The notes: a model not told the origin generated them from the sequence alone. Shown: positions 23,660-33,581, counted from the stretch's first letter. The stretch is DNA of 64,000 nt from JAPHTQ01 sp050295975 (GCA_050295975.1 JBNKQR010000003.1:1-64000); one strand, 5' to 3'. Translations and numbers: made by a program.

Positions 23660-25849
23660 GTGCGACTTATTGCCATTGCCGCCAGCCCCAATCCACAAGG
23701 AAACAGGATAGATATAACCTGGAAGTTTCCTGATGCGCCTGAATATCCTGGCGTGCGAATAATGCGGCGTGAAGGAACTCACCCCTTACACCCCAACGAT
23801 GGCGATTTGGTAGCAGAGGGAGATAATCTACACAAAGTTTCAGATACCGGCCTGAAAAGTGAAACCGTCTACTACTATGGCTTTTTCCCTTACCGTGGTG
23901 ATCCACGCGAGTATGCTTACGACCGACGCAATCGAGCCATGGCCATGGCAACCGGTTTCTACGATTATGCCAAGCGTATTTATGAACTGCTGCCAGCAGT
24001 TTATCACCGCTATGATACCGAGCTACCCGATCCCACCAAGGTTGTCACTGAAGATATAGATAAACCTCAATTACGACGTTTTCTTGATATTTCAGGTGGG
24101 CAACTAAATCAGCTTCACAGTTTCGCCCGATTCTTACCCAAAACCCGCAATATCAGACATGTGCCGGGAAATATGCTGTCATTGCTGGCTCACTGGATCG
24201 GTTGGAAAACCAATTCCATGCTGGAATACGAAGGCCAGCGAAATGAGGTTATTTACGCCCCGCATCTATACCAAAGGATCGGGATCATCCCAACAATCGG
24301 CGCAACGGTGAAACGCATCAGCGGCTGGGAAAGCCGTAGCAAGGAATTCGTACACAACGTACACCGGAGCAATACACCCGAGCGACTAAATCTGTGGCTG
24401 ATGGAATGTAATACTGGTGATCCCTGGCCATCACAGGGATCACTATTGTCGCTCGACCATGCCTATGACGGCCGACCGGAACTCGTCCGCCATGATGATA
24501 CCCTGTGGTTGTTCTACCATACGCCGCGTAATTCTCGTTGGGATATCTGGTACAAAAGCTACGACATTGGCATTAGCACAGCATGGAGTGCCAGCCAGCG
24601 CCTGAGCAATTCTGGCCGTGTGGACAAATATCCTACTGCGGCAAGTCTCGATACTCATCTCTATCTGTTTTGGGCAAGTTGTGATGATAGCGATGATCAG
24701 CAATGGCAAGTTAACGGCAAAGTATTGATCGCCGACGAATGGTCAAGCACAGACACTCCATCTGGTAGTGGCGCACAACGTCGATTACCCACAACGGCAG
24801 TAACAAATGACACCCTGTGGCTGTTCTGGTTGGAAAAAAGTGTAGCGGGATGGTACCTGCAATATGATACTCGGACAAACTCGTCATCATGGACAGGTAA
24901 TGTCGTGTTTCCTGATGATGTGGGTGGTGAAAATCCTCGTGTGGAAGATGACTTGCATGTTGTTCTACAGCCACCATTATCAACGCCACGACTATTTGTA
25001 TTCTGGGCACGCAAAACTGATGGGCCGGAAGCAGGGCAAAAGCGTTGGGAAATAGCTTATCGGGTAAAAAACAATCTGAACCCGGATGATACGGGTTGGA
25101 GTAATGTACGGGTATTGGCAAAGAGCCCGGCCAATGCAGACTGGCACGACAGACAACCATTCGGCTTCATCAATGATGCGGATGAACTGGAGCTTTATTG
25201 GAGCTCCAACCGTGAAAGTGAAGGATGGTCAATCTGGCATTCAAGGCTGACGACATTTGATACGGATATGATCAATGGGATCGATACCTGGGAAGCGCCG
25301 CAGCAAGTAACAAACGGTGTCTACAGCCAGAATCATCCAGCGGTCATTTCCTCCGGCAGTCAGCAATGGCTGTTGTATCGCAGTAATAAACATCTTTTAC
25401 ACCAAAGCGAAGTGTATCGTGCAACCACAATAGTCGATGAACGATACAACGGCGCCCTGACGGTAGATATGCGACATGGGGAAAAAATTGCCTTACGCGG
25501 CAGCTACAATGACTTTCAGACCTATAGCTACGACACAAATAAAAGTGACGATGACTGGTATGCCAGAGATACCGTAGGCGTTTTTCTGGATAACGATACC
25601 ATGGACGAAACATCGATTACCCAACATATCGACCGTCTGAAACCGGTGATCAAGGAATTCATGCCGCTAACTGATCGTGCGGTATTTTTTAACAGAAGCG
25701 ATCTGCATACCGATTACGTATACAACTATGGCGATCCACTGGATACAGACTCATATACCATTACTGAATCATATAGCGATGAACTAAATGGCACATTAGT
25801 GGAACTAGCACTTTCTCCGGGTGAAGATTTCGGAGATGCCATAGAGTGA
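23660..25849 (+). CDS. gpI-like wedge protein (Afp12-like) fused to a six-repeat beta-propeller-like region
   Basis: A 729-residue multidomain protein with a GTG start abutting the gpJ stop. Residues ~1-80 look like a fibronectin-III-type domain (IDITWKFPD..., then SETVYYYGFFPY). Residues ~95-250 match the P2 gpI tail domain found in Afp12 (YAKRIYELLPAVYHRYD, HSFARFLPKTRNIRHVPG, LLAHWIGWKTN). From ~280 six repeats begin with a similar strand: LWLFYHT (281), LYLFWAS (334), LWLFWLE (386), LFVFWAR (444), LELYWSS (510), WLLYRSN (569), spaced 52-66 residues, each with a WxI-type strand. This resembles sialidase/BNR-like propeller blades and would project from the baseplate, possibly binding glycans. 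The last ~130 residues are unassigned. Confidence 0.8.
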   Translation: MRLIAIAASPNPQGNRIDITWKFPDAPEYPGVRIMRREGTHPLHPNDGDLVAEGDNLHKVSDTGLKSETVYYYGFFPYRGDPREYAYDRRNRAMAMATGFYDYAKRIYELLPAVYHRYDTELPDPTKVVTEDIDKPQLRRFLDISGGQLNQLHSFARFLPKTRNIRHVPGNMLSLLAHWIGWKTNSMLEYEGQRNEVIYAPHLYQRIGIIPTIGATVKRISGWESRSKEFVHNVHRSNTPERLNLWLMECNTGDPWPSQGSLLSLDHAYDGRPELVRHDDTLWLFYHTPRNSRWDIWYKSYDIGISTAWSASQRLSNSGRVDKYPTAASLDTHLYLFWASCDDSDDQQWQVNGKVLIADEWSSTDTPSGSGAQRRLPTTAVTNDTLWLFWLEKSVAGWYLQYDTRTNSSSWTGNVVFPDDVGGENPRVEDDLHVVLQPPLSTPRLFVFWARKTDGPEAGQKRWEIAYRVKNNLNPDDTGWSNVRVLAKSPANADWHDRQPFGFINDADELELYWSSNRESEGWSIWHSRLTTFDTDMINGIDTWEAPQQVTNGVYSQNHPAVISSGSQQWLLYRSNKHLLHQSEVYRATTIVDERYNGALTVDMRHGEKIALRGSYNDFQTYSYDTNKSDDDWYARDTVGVFLDNDTMDETSITQHIDRLKPVIKEFMPLTDRAVFFNRSDLHTDYVYNYGDPLDTDSYTITESYSDELNGTLVELALSPGEDFGDAIE

Positions 25850-26397
25850 GGGACCACAGGGTGAATGAACAATTGAGAACACCAAAAGGTATCTACCATG
25901 ATCAGATCATCTATGCTGATGGACAGCAGATGGATTATGGCTGGCGCTCTAATATCGTGGTAGACCGTTGCAGGACATTACTGACGGCATTCATGCGTGG
26001 CGATGTTGATGTCGAGCCAGGCATTCGCTACCTCGCCCTGGGTCGAGGTATTTCTACATGGGACGATACGCCACCATCTCCACCCGTAGCTGGAGCCCTC
26101 GCGCTGACAGACAGCTCACCTGAGATAATCACGGTGGGTGATCCTGCGATGACACTGGCGTATCTCGACACAACCGGAAGTGAAACGACCACTCCTGGTA
26201 ACTGCCTGCAAATTACCCTCACCATCGCCTCAGGCATGCTACCAACCAGCAGTTCTGAACCCACCTACCCGTTGAGGGAATTCGGCCTGTTCGGGCGTTA
26301 TGACAGTGCTGATTACATGATCGATTATGTTCGCCATCCGGTCATCAACATTAGTCCTACCGATACATTGGTACGACGGATCCGGTTGGTATTTTGA
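25846..26397 (+). CDS. Short tail-fibre-like protein (paralogue 1)
   Basis: A 183-residue protein of a tail-fibre-like type. Recognisable points are YLALGRGISTWDDTPPSPP in the middle and REFGLFGR followed by YVRHPVINISPTDTLVRRIR at the end. The same pattern (AVGSGDTGWD, RECGLFGG, YFTHPRIDKSTDMSLERSLR) recurs in the protein at 30946-31572, so the two are paralogues. Such proteins are common near baseplates of phages and eCIS and are thought to be fibre or fibre-attachment domains. The start is a GTG at 25846 overlapping the stop of the wedge gene; GTG 25861 is an alternative. Its target is unknown. Confidence 0.65.
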   Translation: MRDHRVNEQLRTPKGIYHDQIIYADGQQMDYGWRSNIVVDRCRTLLTAFMRGDVDVEPGIRYLALGRGISTWDDTPPSPPVAGALALTDSSPEIITVGDPAMTLAYLDTTGSETTTPGNCLQITLTIASGMLPTSSSEPTYPLREFGLFGRYDSADYMIDYVRHPVINISPTDTLVRRIRLVF

Positions 26398-26414
26398 GAC
26401 AAAGGACGAAGTCA

Positions 26415-28352
26415 ATGGGCGATTATTCACGCGACACATTCAAACTGACCAACGTCATGCACCAGATGCTGACAGGCGAGACGGTCACCGACCCACAGCA
26501 TTATGTAGGGGTACGTTTGCAACAGGGTGTTCCCCTGCTGGATGCAGATTGGAATGAACTGGACGACATCCGCCGTACCGAGGCACAGGCACTGTTGAAC
26601 TTCTTCATCGGGAGCGGTGTTCCAGCCAACAACACAGGCTTTGAGATCACTGGCAGCGGTGCCAGCAACAGTTTCACTATCGGAACAGGAATCATGTCGG
26701 TTGAGGGAATGATTGTCGTTAACCCACAGATTACGACCTATGCCACCCAACCGGAATCTGCCACATTACCAGCATTGAATCAGCCACCCAGCGGAGTGGA
26801 GCGTACCGATCTTGTATACCTTGATGTATGGGATGAAGAAATCGGCGCCAACGGCAGCAACTACGATGACCTGCGCCTGGTAAATGGCCTGATTGGTGTC
26901 GAAACCAGTCGTCGATTATCGCGGCATTGGGCTGTACGCGTGGAGGAGGGGGCTGATGACCTCTCTGCTGTCACCATGGAAACCGGACATCATTATACGA
27001 TTTTGGCGCTCATGGAACGCTCGCCATCCACCTCCGCCATCCAGGACAACATGATTATCGACCAGCGCAAGATCGGTATCACCCTGGCGGACAACCTGAA
27101 AGTACCGCTGTATGTCAGGCGTGGTGTGGAGATCATCACCCCGCAACGTTTTGCCACCATGCTTGATGGTTTGCGTTCAACACTCTTTTCACGTCTCAAG
27201 GACAATACCATTCCATACCAAATTGCCGCGCCCGAAGAGCAGCGCAAGGAAGCGCTGATTTTTATGCAGTTACAGGAACTGATGCATCTCTGTCAGCTTG
27301 GCGAGAGCCAGGCACTGACCGGTGGTCTGGACAACGATGACGCCGTGGAATTTCTTTCAGGGCTCTATGATAGCCAGGGAGACTGGTTGGGTATCCTCGA
27401 CGAACTGGGGAACGACGGTTCCATCGCACAAACATTTATTGACGAATATACGGAATACCTGAATGGAACCACTACGATTGACGGAATTAAGCCGGCACTT
27501 GATGACAGTAATTTACTACGCGCCGTAGTTGCACAGGAAGCGTTGAATACCTGGCTTGCTTCCGCAGGCGATAACCTGCCGGAAGGCAGTGTCGATGCAC
27601 TTTATATAACCGCCCTGCCGTATGAGAATCTGACGGCAGGAAGCAGTTACGAATTCACCTACACAATCAGTGCCAATTTCACCACACCTGAAACCGATGA
27701 AGAGTTCCAGATCCAGGTCGATCTCAACAGCGGCTTTGGCACGGTCAGCGTGGACCAGAGCACACTCACTTTCACACCGCCGGAAAGCGAGACAACCATT
27801 ACGGTAACGGTAACCCCATCAGGTGGCCTGACAACAGCAGAGTTGGACGTTATTGCCTATGCGACGCGTAGTCCTGTCGCTATTCGCTCCAGCCAGACGC
27901 CAATTACACTGACACTTAATGCACTGCCACCTGTGGCATCCTTCTATTTTTACGCTGGTGCACTATCGACAGTGGATCGTGTATTTGAAATCCCGCAGGG
28001 CCATCTTACTCGTTCACAGGGACGCAATGTTCTGTTCCGTTTGCGTAATGAGAGTGAAACGGAATCTCGTACCTATGAAATCATGGGCCAGATCATTCCG
28101 GATGTCACTGACACAACAGGCTGGTCGCCACTGACATTGACTGCAACCGATGACTCGCCGATTACCGTACCGGCCGGTGGGGAAACAGATGTGTTCGTTA
28201 ACGTCCGGGCGGATGATGCCAGCAACATACCGCCTGTCGGCACTACCGGCCAAATTATTAGCACCGCCGAACTAATAGCGATAGACGGGTCTGGGGTGAG
28301 TGAACCTCAGGAGCCGGTCACGGTGACCATATCATTTGAAGTTACCTCTTAA
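26415..28352 (+). CDS. DUF6519-domain eCIS fibre/baseplate protein
   Basis: A 645-residue protein whose start, MGDYSRDTFKLTNVMHQMLT, followed by HYVGVRLQQGVPLLDADWNE, matches DUF6519 proteins known from eCIS and related tail loci. The first ~215 residues include the VERTDLVYLDVWDEEI region. A helical segment (~225-385) follows, then Thr/Ser-rich beta domains (~390-645) that resemble immunoglobulin-like surface modules (ITVTVTPSGGLTTAELDV, DSPITVPAGGETDVFVNVRA). A fibre or host-contact role is likely but not proven. ATG 26415 is used because AAGGA lies just upstream; the in-frame TTG at 26394 lacks one. The end overlaps only the spurious upstream extension of the next ORF. Confidence 0.72.
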   Translation: MGDYSRDTFKLTNVMHQMLTGETVTDPQHYVGVRLQQGVPLLDADWNELDDIRRTEAQALLNFFIGSGVPANNTGFEITGSGASNSFTIGTGIMSVEGMIVVNPQITTYATQPESATLPALNQPPSGVERTDLVYLDVWDEEIGANGSNYDDLRLVNGLIGVETSRRLSRHWAVRVEEGADDLSAVTMETGHHYTILALMERSPSTSAIQDNMIIDQRKIGITLADNLKVPLYVRRGVEIITPQRFATMLDGLRSTLFSRLKDNTIPYQIAAPEEQRKEALIFMQLQELMHLCQLGESQALTGGLDNDDAVEFLSGLYDSQGDWLGILDELGNDGSIAQTFIDEYTEYLNGTTTIDGIKPALDDSNLLRAVVAQEALNTWLASAGDNLPEGSVDALYITALPYENLTAGSSYEFTYTISANFTTPETDEEFQIQVDLNSGFGTVSVDQSTLTFTPPESETTITVTVTPSGGLTTAELDVIAYATRSPVAIRSSQTPITLTLNALPPVASFYFYAGALSTVDRVFEIPQGHLTRSQGRNVLFRLRNESETESRTYEIMGQIIPDVTDTTGWSPLTLTATDDSPITVPAGGETDVFVNVRADDASNIPPVGTTGQIISTAELIAIDGSGVSEPQEPVTVTISFEVTS

Positions 28353-28368
28353 GGAGAAGGGCAACATC

Positions 28369-30933
28369 ATGAAAAAATTACTGAGTCTGTTACTTTCAAG
28401 TGTGTTGTTATCATTATTAACAACAACCGCCAATGCCAACAATTCCAGTAGCAGTTGCGCAAACACCGCTGTCAACGGTGGTGCAAACGATTGTTATACC
28501 ATTACCCCGCCTTTGGTTAGCGGCGGCATCACAGTCAATGGCACCGAAGATGAAGCTGGTTGGGCTTCCGCCAGTGCCAAAAATCTCAACGGTGATATGT
28601 CAGGCAGTTTCAAGGTATTGCGCACAACTGATGCAATCTATCTCCTCATTACAACGGATGACAGCATTTATAATCAATCTGATCGCGTTAGCGTGCATAT
28701 TGATGCCCAACACAATCATGCCACCACTACCGACGATATCGAGTTCCGCATCGTCCGTGACACCGGCGACAGCCCAAGCCACAAAAAAATAACCAGTAGT
28801 GGTGCTCCTGAATGGACACCGGCAACATTAGGCAGTGAGCTAAGTGTCACCAGTAGTGGCACTGCCTGGATCGCAGAAATGAAAATTACTGCACAGGAAC
28901 TGGGGATGAGTGACCTGCCACCCATTCTGGGAATCGGCATAGAAGCAGAGAGCCTGGACAGCGGTGATATTGCAAGCTGGCCTACAAACTTCAACAACAA
29001 TAATCCCAGTACCACATGGGCTAATCTGAAAAACCGCTATCCCATTGAGTACATGATTGTGCTGGATCAGTCCGGCAGTATGTTGAGCGACAGCAAATGG
29101 GACAATGCTGTTAGTGCAGCAAATTATATGGCAAATGCCATGAGCATTTTACGCGATGCGGTCTATTTTCAAGACAAACTTGGATTGGCAACCTTTGCCT
29201 GGCCGTGCTCCGGCAGTGATGCAACTGCAGTAGCCATTGGACTTACCAACCTTAGTGCATTCCCGGTAGGGGATTATGTCGGTGGTATCACCCCACCGGT
29301 TTCCAGTAACTGCACACCTATTGGGAAAGGGCTGGATGAAGCATTCAGTGCATTGGGCACCGGTAGCGAAGATACCCAGCGCATCGTCCTACTACTCAGT
29401 GATGGTCTGCATAATCGCCCGTCTGGCGACACACTGACACCCGATGATTTGAATTACAAACCATGTGCAGGTAATACCTGGGGTATATGTTCTGACTCGT
29501 TGATCCAGGTGAATACAGTTGCCTTCGGTGAAGGTGACTGGTCCGTCGATACAGAATTGCTTAATGATATAAAAAATCACTTTCAGGGCGGGTATGGCTC
29601 TACATATCAGATCACCAGTGATCCCAGTGACCTGAAGCAGACCTTCATCGATAGTTTGCAGGAACTGTACCAGATGAATCTTTCATACATCGGTGCACCT
29701 GCGGAGTTCACCGTTGACTCCAATAACCGCAAATTAATCGTCATCGGTTCATGGAGCAATGCAGCCAATGCCGCAGCGTTCCAATTGCAGCAGAAAACTA
29801 ATGTCGGCGATCCCTGGAATAGTGTTTCCTGCGACACTTCCGGTGCAGATGCCACAGTTGGCTTCGCTGTTTGCGTCGTAAATGAGCCAGATGCTGGAAC
29901 ATGGCAAGCCGTTAACATGTCGCCATCCGCTGACCGGTTGTTTGTCATGCTCGACCTCAATCTGCGTGCTCGTTTCGCAGTCGATCAAAAGGTCCACGGC
30001 ACCGGTATGGATATCGTGCTGACTGCCGATCTCAATCAGGCCGGCCAGGCAGTAACAAATGATGCCGCCCACCCTGTGTCAGTTAACGTGCACATCGAAG
30101 AGCCGGGCGAGGGTCTGGGTACATTCCTCTCCTCACATTCTCTGGAGAATTGTGGTACGACCACACCTCATCTACCGGATGTGGCTTTCGATGGTGATCA
30201 TGTTGTCATTACCGATAAACACCATATGATGAGCGTGGCCGGTTACACCGGTGCTGCAGCAGCGACCAATGCAGGTGCCGCCACAGGCGATCCGGTCACC
30301 GGTCGCCATCTGCTGGCAAACTACCTGTTGGAAGTCTGTGGTCTCGACGGTTTACCACGTAACAGTGATCCGGGACTGTCATTGTATGATGACGGTACTC
30401 ACGGTGATGTCACGGCCAACGATGGCATCTATACACTGCGTTTTGCTAACACCAACTATGAAGGTAGCTATGTCTTCCGTTTCACCGCAAAAGGCACCGC
30501 GCCAAATGGTGACGCCTTTAATCGCACTCGAATGATGGCGGAATACGTGCGGGTGGAAGTGGAACCTGATAACACCGCTACTGATATCCGTATCCTGCAG
30601 CAGATGGGTAACATTATCGTCAAGGAGTTTGCCATTACGCCACGTGACAGGTTTGGCGGCTACCTCGGTCCGGATCAGGTCGATCAGGTGAAATTCCTGG
30701 TAAATGGTGCGCAGGTAATCGGAGATGTTCGTGACTACAACAACGGCATCTATTCAATTATCGTGCGTTATGACTCAAGTCTGGGAGAACCTGACGTTAT
30801 ACCAGTCGTGCAGGACAAACCCATTGCACCAATACAGGTATGCACCATACCCATCTGGGTTTATATACTCATCCTCCTGCTGTTGTTGTTGCTGCTCATT
30901 CTGTTCTTCTTCTGCTGTCTGAGAAAGCGCTGA
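28369..30933 (+). CDS. Secreted, membrane-anchored VWA protein in the eCIS cluster
   Basis: An 854-residue protein. It begins with a Sec signal peptide (MKKLLSLLLSSVLLSLLTTTANA). Residues ~45-210 look like a CBM9/DOMON-type beta domain (GGITVNGTEDEAGWASAS). A von Willebrand A domain follows at ~226-425, with the metal-site motif DQSGS (Asp233). Further beta domains include one near residue 672 (LYDDGTHGDVTANDGIYT), as in 'choice-of-anchor' modules. It ends in a single membrane helix at ~827-850 and CCLRKR. Export and C-terminal anchoring are unusual for an eCIS structural gene, because eCIS particles assemble in the cytoplasm. It could be a surface receptor, release factor or adhesin. ATG 28369 follows AAGGAGAAGGG. 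Confidence 0.85.
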   Translation: MKKLLSLLLSSVLLSLLTTTANANNSSSSCANTAVNGGANDCYTITPPLVSGGITVNGTEDEAGWASASAKNLNGDMSGSFKVLRTTDAIYLLITTDDSIYNQSDRVSVHIDAQHNHATTTDDIEFRIVRDTGDSPSHKKITSSGAPEWTPATLGSELSVTSSGTAWIAEMKITAQELGMSDLPPILGIGIEAESLDSGDIASWPTNFNNNNPSTTWANLKNRYPIEYMIVLDQSGSMLSDSKWDNAVSAANYMANAMSILRDAVYFQDKLGLATFAWPCSGSDATAVAIGLTNLSAFPVGDYVGGITPPVSSNCTPIGKGLDEAFSALGTGSEDTQRIVLLLSDGLHNRPSGDTLTPDDLNYKPCAGNTWGICSDSLIQVNTVAFGEGDWSVDTELLNDIKNHFQGGYGSTYQITSDPSDLKQTFIDSLQELYQMNLSYIGAPAEFTVDSNNRKLIVIGSWSNAANAAAFQLQQKTNVGDPWNSVSCDTSGADATVGFAVCVVNEPDAGTWQAVNMSPSADRLFVMLDLNLRARFAVDQKVHGTGMDIVLTADLNQAGQAVTNDAAHPVSVNVHIEEPGEGLGTFLSSHSLENCGTTTPHLPDVAFDGDHVVITDKHHMMSVAGYTGAAAATNAGAATGDPVTGRHLLANYLLEVCGLDGLPRNSDPGLSLYDDGTHGDVTANDGIYTLRFANTNYEGSYVFRFTAKGTAPNGDAFNRTRMMAEYVRVEVEPDNTATDIRILQQMGNIIVKEFAITPRDRFGGYLGPDQVDQVKFLVNGAQVIGDVRDYNNGIYSIIVRYDSSLGEPDVIPVVQDKPIAPIQVCTIPIWVYILILLLLLLLLILFFFCCLRKR

Positions 30934-30945
30934 GGTAGCTGTAAC

Positions 30946-31572
30946 ATGTTGACCAATCAGTTTTACGCTTATCTGGCTGCATTGGTTAAGGGGGAGCCCG
31001 GCACGGGCTCCCTCTACATCGCCGTGGGTTCCGGGGATACGGGGTGGGATAGTAACCCTCCCGCTTATCAACGTGATACTCAGCAGCTTACCCATGAAAT
31101 TGCACGGAAATCCGTTGATCTCGAGAACATTCAATTTCTCGATACCGATGGAAATACCGTGGCCAGACCAACCAGCGAACTCAGGATCATAACCAGTTTC
31201 CCTGCAGGGGAGGGCACAGGGACAATTCGCGAATGCGGCCTGTTTGGTGGTGCCGGTTCACAGACGGGAAGCGGTAGGCTGCTGTCATATTTCACCCATC
31301 CACGCATTGATAAATCTACTGATATGAGCCTGGAGCGCAGCCTGCGACTAAGTCTTACTCCAGGTGCGACCGAGACCGGACAGACCGTTACCCGCTATCT
31401 TGGTAATTCCTACTCTGAAGAGTTACACGATCTGGAAAACGAGAATGCCGCATGCCAGATCAACGAAATACGCTATGACAGACGGGCTTATTTCTCTAGC
31501 CCTGAAGAAGCGCTACAACTCGGATATGACTATTGCGCCTTCTGTTTTGGACGGAATCGTTCCCAGCGATGA
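30946..31572 (+). CDS. Short tail-fibre-like protein (paralogue 2)
   Basis: A 208-residue protein related to the one at 25846-26397. Shared landmarks are LYIAVGSGDTGWDSNPPAYQ, SELRIITSFPAGEGTGTIREC, GLFGG, and YFTHPRIDKSTDMSLERSLR near the end. A C-terminal extension of ~45 residues (SEELHDLENENAACQINEIR and on) is absent from the first paralogue and has two Cys. A duplication that diverged to give two fibre-type parts is a plausible explanation. It starts 13 nt after the VWA gene and ends 48 nt before the first DUF4157 gene, so it may belong with either. No enzymatic motif is seen. Confidence 0.65.
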   Translation: MLTNQFYAYLAALVKGEPGTGSLYIAVGSGDTGWDSNPPAYQRDTQQLTHEIARKSVDLENIQFLDTDGNTVARPTSELRIITSFPAGEGTGTIRECGLFGGAGSQTGSGRLLSYFTHPRIDKSTDMSLERSLRLSLTPGATETGQTVTRYLGNSYSEELHDLENENAACQINEIRYDRRAYFSSPEEALQLGYDYCAFCFGRNRSQR

Positions 31573-31619
31573 TGCCGTGCTTTACCCAGTTGCCTCAGTA
31601 AACAAGGAGTGTAAACAGC

Positions 31620-33581
31620 ATGGGTAGTGAACATCACTCCAGTAAATCGGAAACCAAGAAACAGCGCACTGCATCGACCACAATACAGGCGGCCGTGCCT
31701 GCTCAACAGAATATTGAAACCTCTTTTGACCGTTTTGTTGGTAATCAAGGACTGCCATCGATTAGTGGCGCCGTTATTCAGCCAAAACTCAAGGTAGGGC
31801 CAGCACACGATCACTACGAGCAAGAAGCAGACAACGTTGCCAATTACGTCATGCGCATGCCGCACAATTTTGCATCACACTCACTACAGCCCGTTACACG
31901 GCTGCAGAATACCAGCGTTCAGCGTATGTGCAGCAAGTGTCAGAAAGTTCTGGATGAAGAGAAAAAACACCATATACAACGCAAAGCCACGACTAATCAG
32001 GGTGATATTCCGCCTGCAAATCGCGATAGAACGAGCACGGAGGCCGCCAATGGCATTGCGGCACTAAACGGCAGCAGTGGTCAACCATTAAGCTCAGCTG
32101 AGCGCAATTTCTTTGAACCACGTTTCAATACAAATTTCAGCCACATTCGTCTACATACTGATCCGGTGGCGGCGACCACGGCAAATGCCATTGACGCCAG
32201 GGCCTTTACCTTTGGCAACCACATTGCATTCGCCCAAGGAGAGTATCGACCCGGTGAATTTTCCGGCAAGCAGTTATTGGCCCATGAACTTACCCATACA
32301 ATGCAACAACAGGACATAACTGATACACAAGTACAACGTACCACCCACGGACCGGGTACACTTACAAACTGTCACAACTGGCGCATACCATTACCGCCAT
32401 GGATAGCCGGCACTATTGCTCATGGCCAGATAGATGCCATGCTGGGGATACCACCAATGGCAATACCACGTGCAACCAAAGCCCTCATGGGTACCCCCAC
32501 ACCCCCACACGGTACACCTTACGGTTTTGCCGACTTGTGGCAGGGTGGTGCTCCTGCTGTCGGTATAGCCGAAATAAAATCAACCGCAACCGGCTCCGCT
32601 GTCGCCCAGGCACAGGCAGGGCACTATATCCGTCGCCACCGGGAGTGGTTGGCACGTTCACCCTGGACATACGGAGATGACACGACTTATGCCACGATTG
32701 TTGGTGGACCACTAAACGCCAGACCTTTGAACCTTTTGCCGGTTACCGGCACTGCAGGGTTACCCCTTGGACCATTCTGGGGGGATCCACTTAAAACGCT
32801 GCATGTCGAAGGTGACAATCTGGGTGGTGTTGTGTACTGGTGTACGGGGCCGGGACTACCATTCAGCCCCCTCTGGTATCCTATATTCAGGCAGATTATG
32901 CGTGATCTGAGAGATGAGATGCGCAATACGCAGCAATTTGCAGAGCAGGTTCTGGCACCGATTGTTGCACATGCTACGGCTGCATTTATTTCCCTTGCCA
33001 ATGCTATCAGAAGCGCAGTTGAATGGGTTGCGGAGCACAGTTTGCTGTTGGCTATTGTTCTGGTAGCGCTGTTTGTGGTTGCGGCATTGATTGTTGCTCT
33101 GGCAGGTTTACTCGCTGCGCCGGAATCAGGTGGAACATCCCTGGCGTTCACCTTTGCCGGAGTTGGCGGAATGATTCTCGCCATTGGCGCCCTGGTAGCG
33201 GTAATTGAAGGGCCGAGTGCGGGTGCTCCTGCCCAGGTAGCCGCGCGTAACCTTGCCGATACCTTTTCTCCCGATGCGGCTTCACGAACAGCCAGTGGCG
33301 CTGATTATGAGCGTGACTGTGACAATGGCGGACCATTTCCTGACTCACCACAGGTTGCACGCGCACAGACACCGGATCCCTCGCGAGCGTTTGTTGCCTC
33401 ATTACAACCACTGACCAATCCCGCAACAGTACTACAGGGTGTGGCTACCAGTGGACGTACTGCACCCACAGCAGCAGACAGACAACAATTAAACGATGCA
33501 ATTGGCATGTTGGAGCGCGCAGGCGACAGCACTTCTGCAGCACGTGCACGCCAATTTCTCAGTGCCATTGATGTTGCCTGA
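31620..33581 (+). CDS. eCIS cargo protein: DUF4157 + putative PD-(D/E)XK nuclease domain
   Basis: A 653-residue DUF4157 protein. This N-terminal domain marks proteins associated with eCIS cargo. It reads LSSAERNFFEPRFNTNFSHI, then IRLHTD, AFTFGNHIAFAQGEYRPG, and ends in the zinc-site-like HELTH (222-226). A region at ~290-345 has Asp305, then Glu318-Ile-Lys320 (EIKS), then Gln330/Gln332, a PD-(D/E)XK endonuclease-like arrangement. Residues ~470-525 are strongly hydrophobic, with possible membrane insertion. The C-terminus (~110 residues) is unassigned. The nuclease call is a motif inference. No obvious immunity gene follows directly. Confidence 0.75.
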   Translation: MGSEHHSSKSETKKQRTASTTIQAAVPAQQNIETSFDRFVGNQGLPSISGAVIQPKLKVGPAHDHYEQEADNVANYVMRMPHNFASHSLQPVTRLQNTSVQRMCSKCQKVLDEEKKHHIQRKATTNQGDIPPANRDRTSTEAANGIAALNGSSGQPLSSAERNFFEPRFNTNFSHIRLHTDPVAATTANAIDARAFTFGNHIAFAQGEYRPGEFSGKQLLAHELTHTMQQQDITDTQVQRTTHGPGTLTNCHNWRIPLPPWIAGTIAHGQIDAMLGIPPMAIPRATKALMGTPTPPHGTPYGFADLWQGGAPAVGIAEIKSTATGSAVAQAQAGHYIRRHREWLARSPWTYGDDTTYATIVGGPLNARPLNLLPVTGTAGLPLGPFWGDPLKTLHVEGDNLGGVVYWCTGPGLPFSPLWYPIFRQIMRDLRDEMRNTQQFAEQVLAPIVAHATAAFISLANAIRSAVEWVAEHSLLLAIVLVALFVVAALIVALAGLLAAPESGGTSLAFTFAGVGGMILAIGALVAVIEGPSAGAPAQVAARNLADTFSPDAASRTASGADYERDCDNGGPFPDSPQVARAQTPDPSRAFVASLQPLTNPATVLQGVATSGRTAPTAADRQQLNDAIGMLERAGDSTSAARARQFLSAIDVA

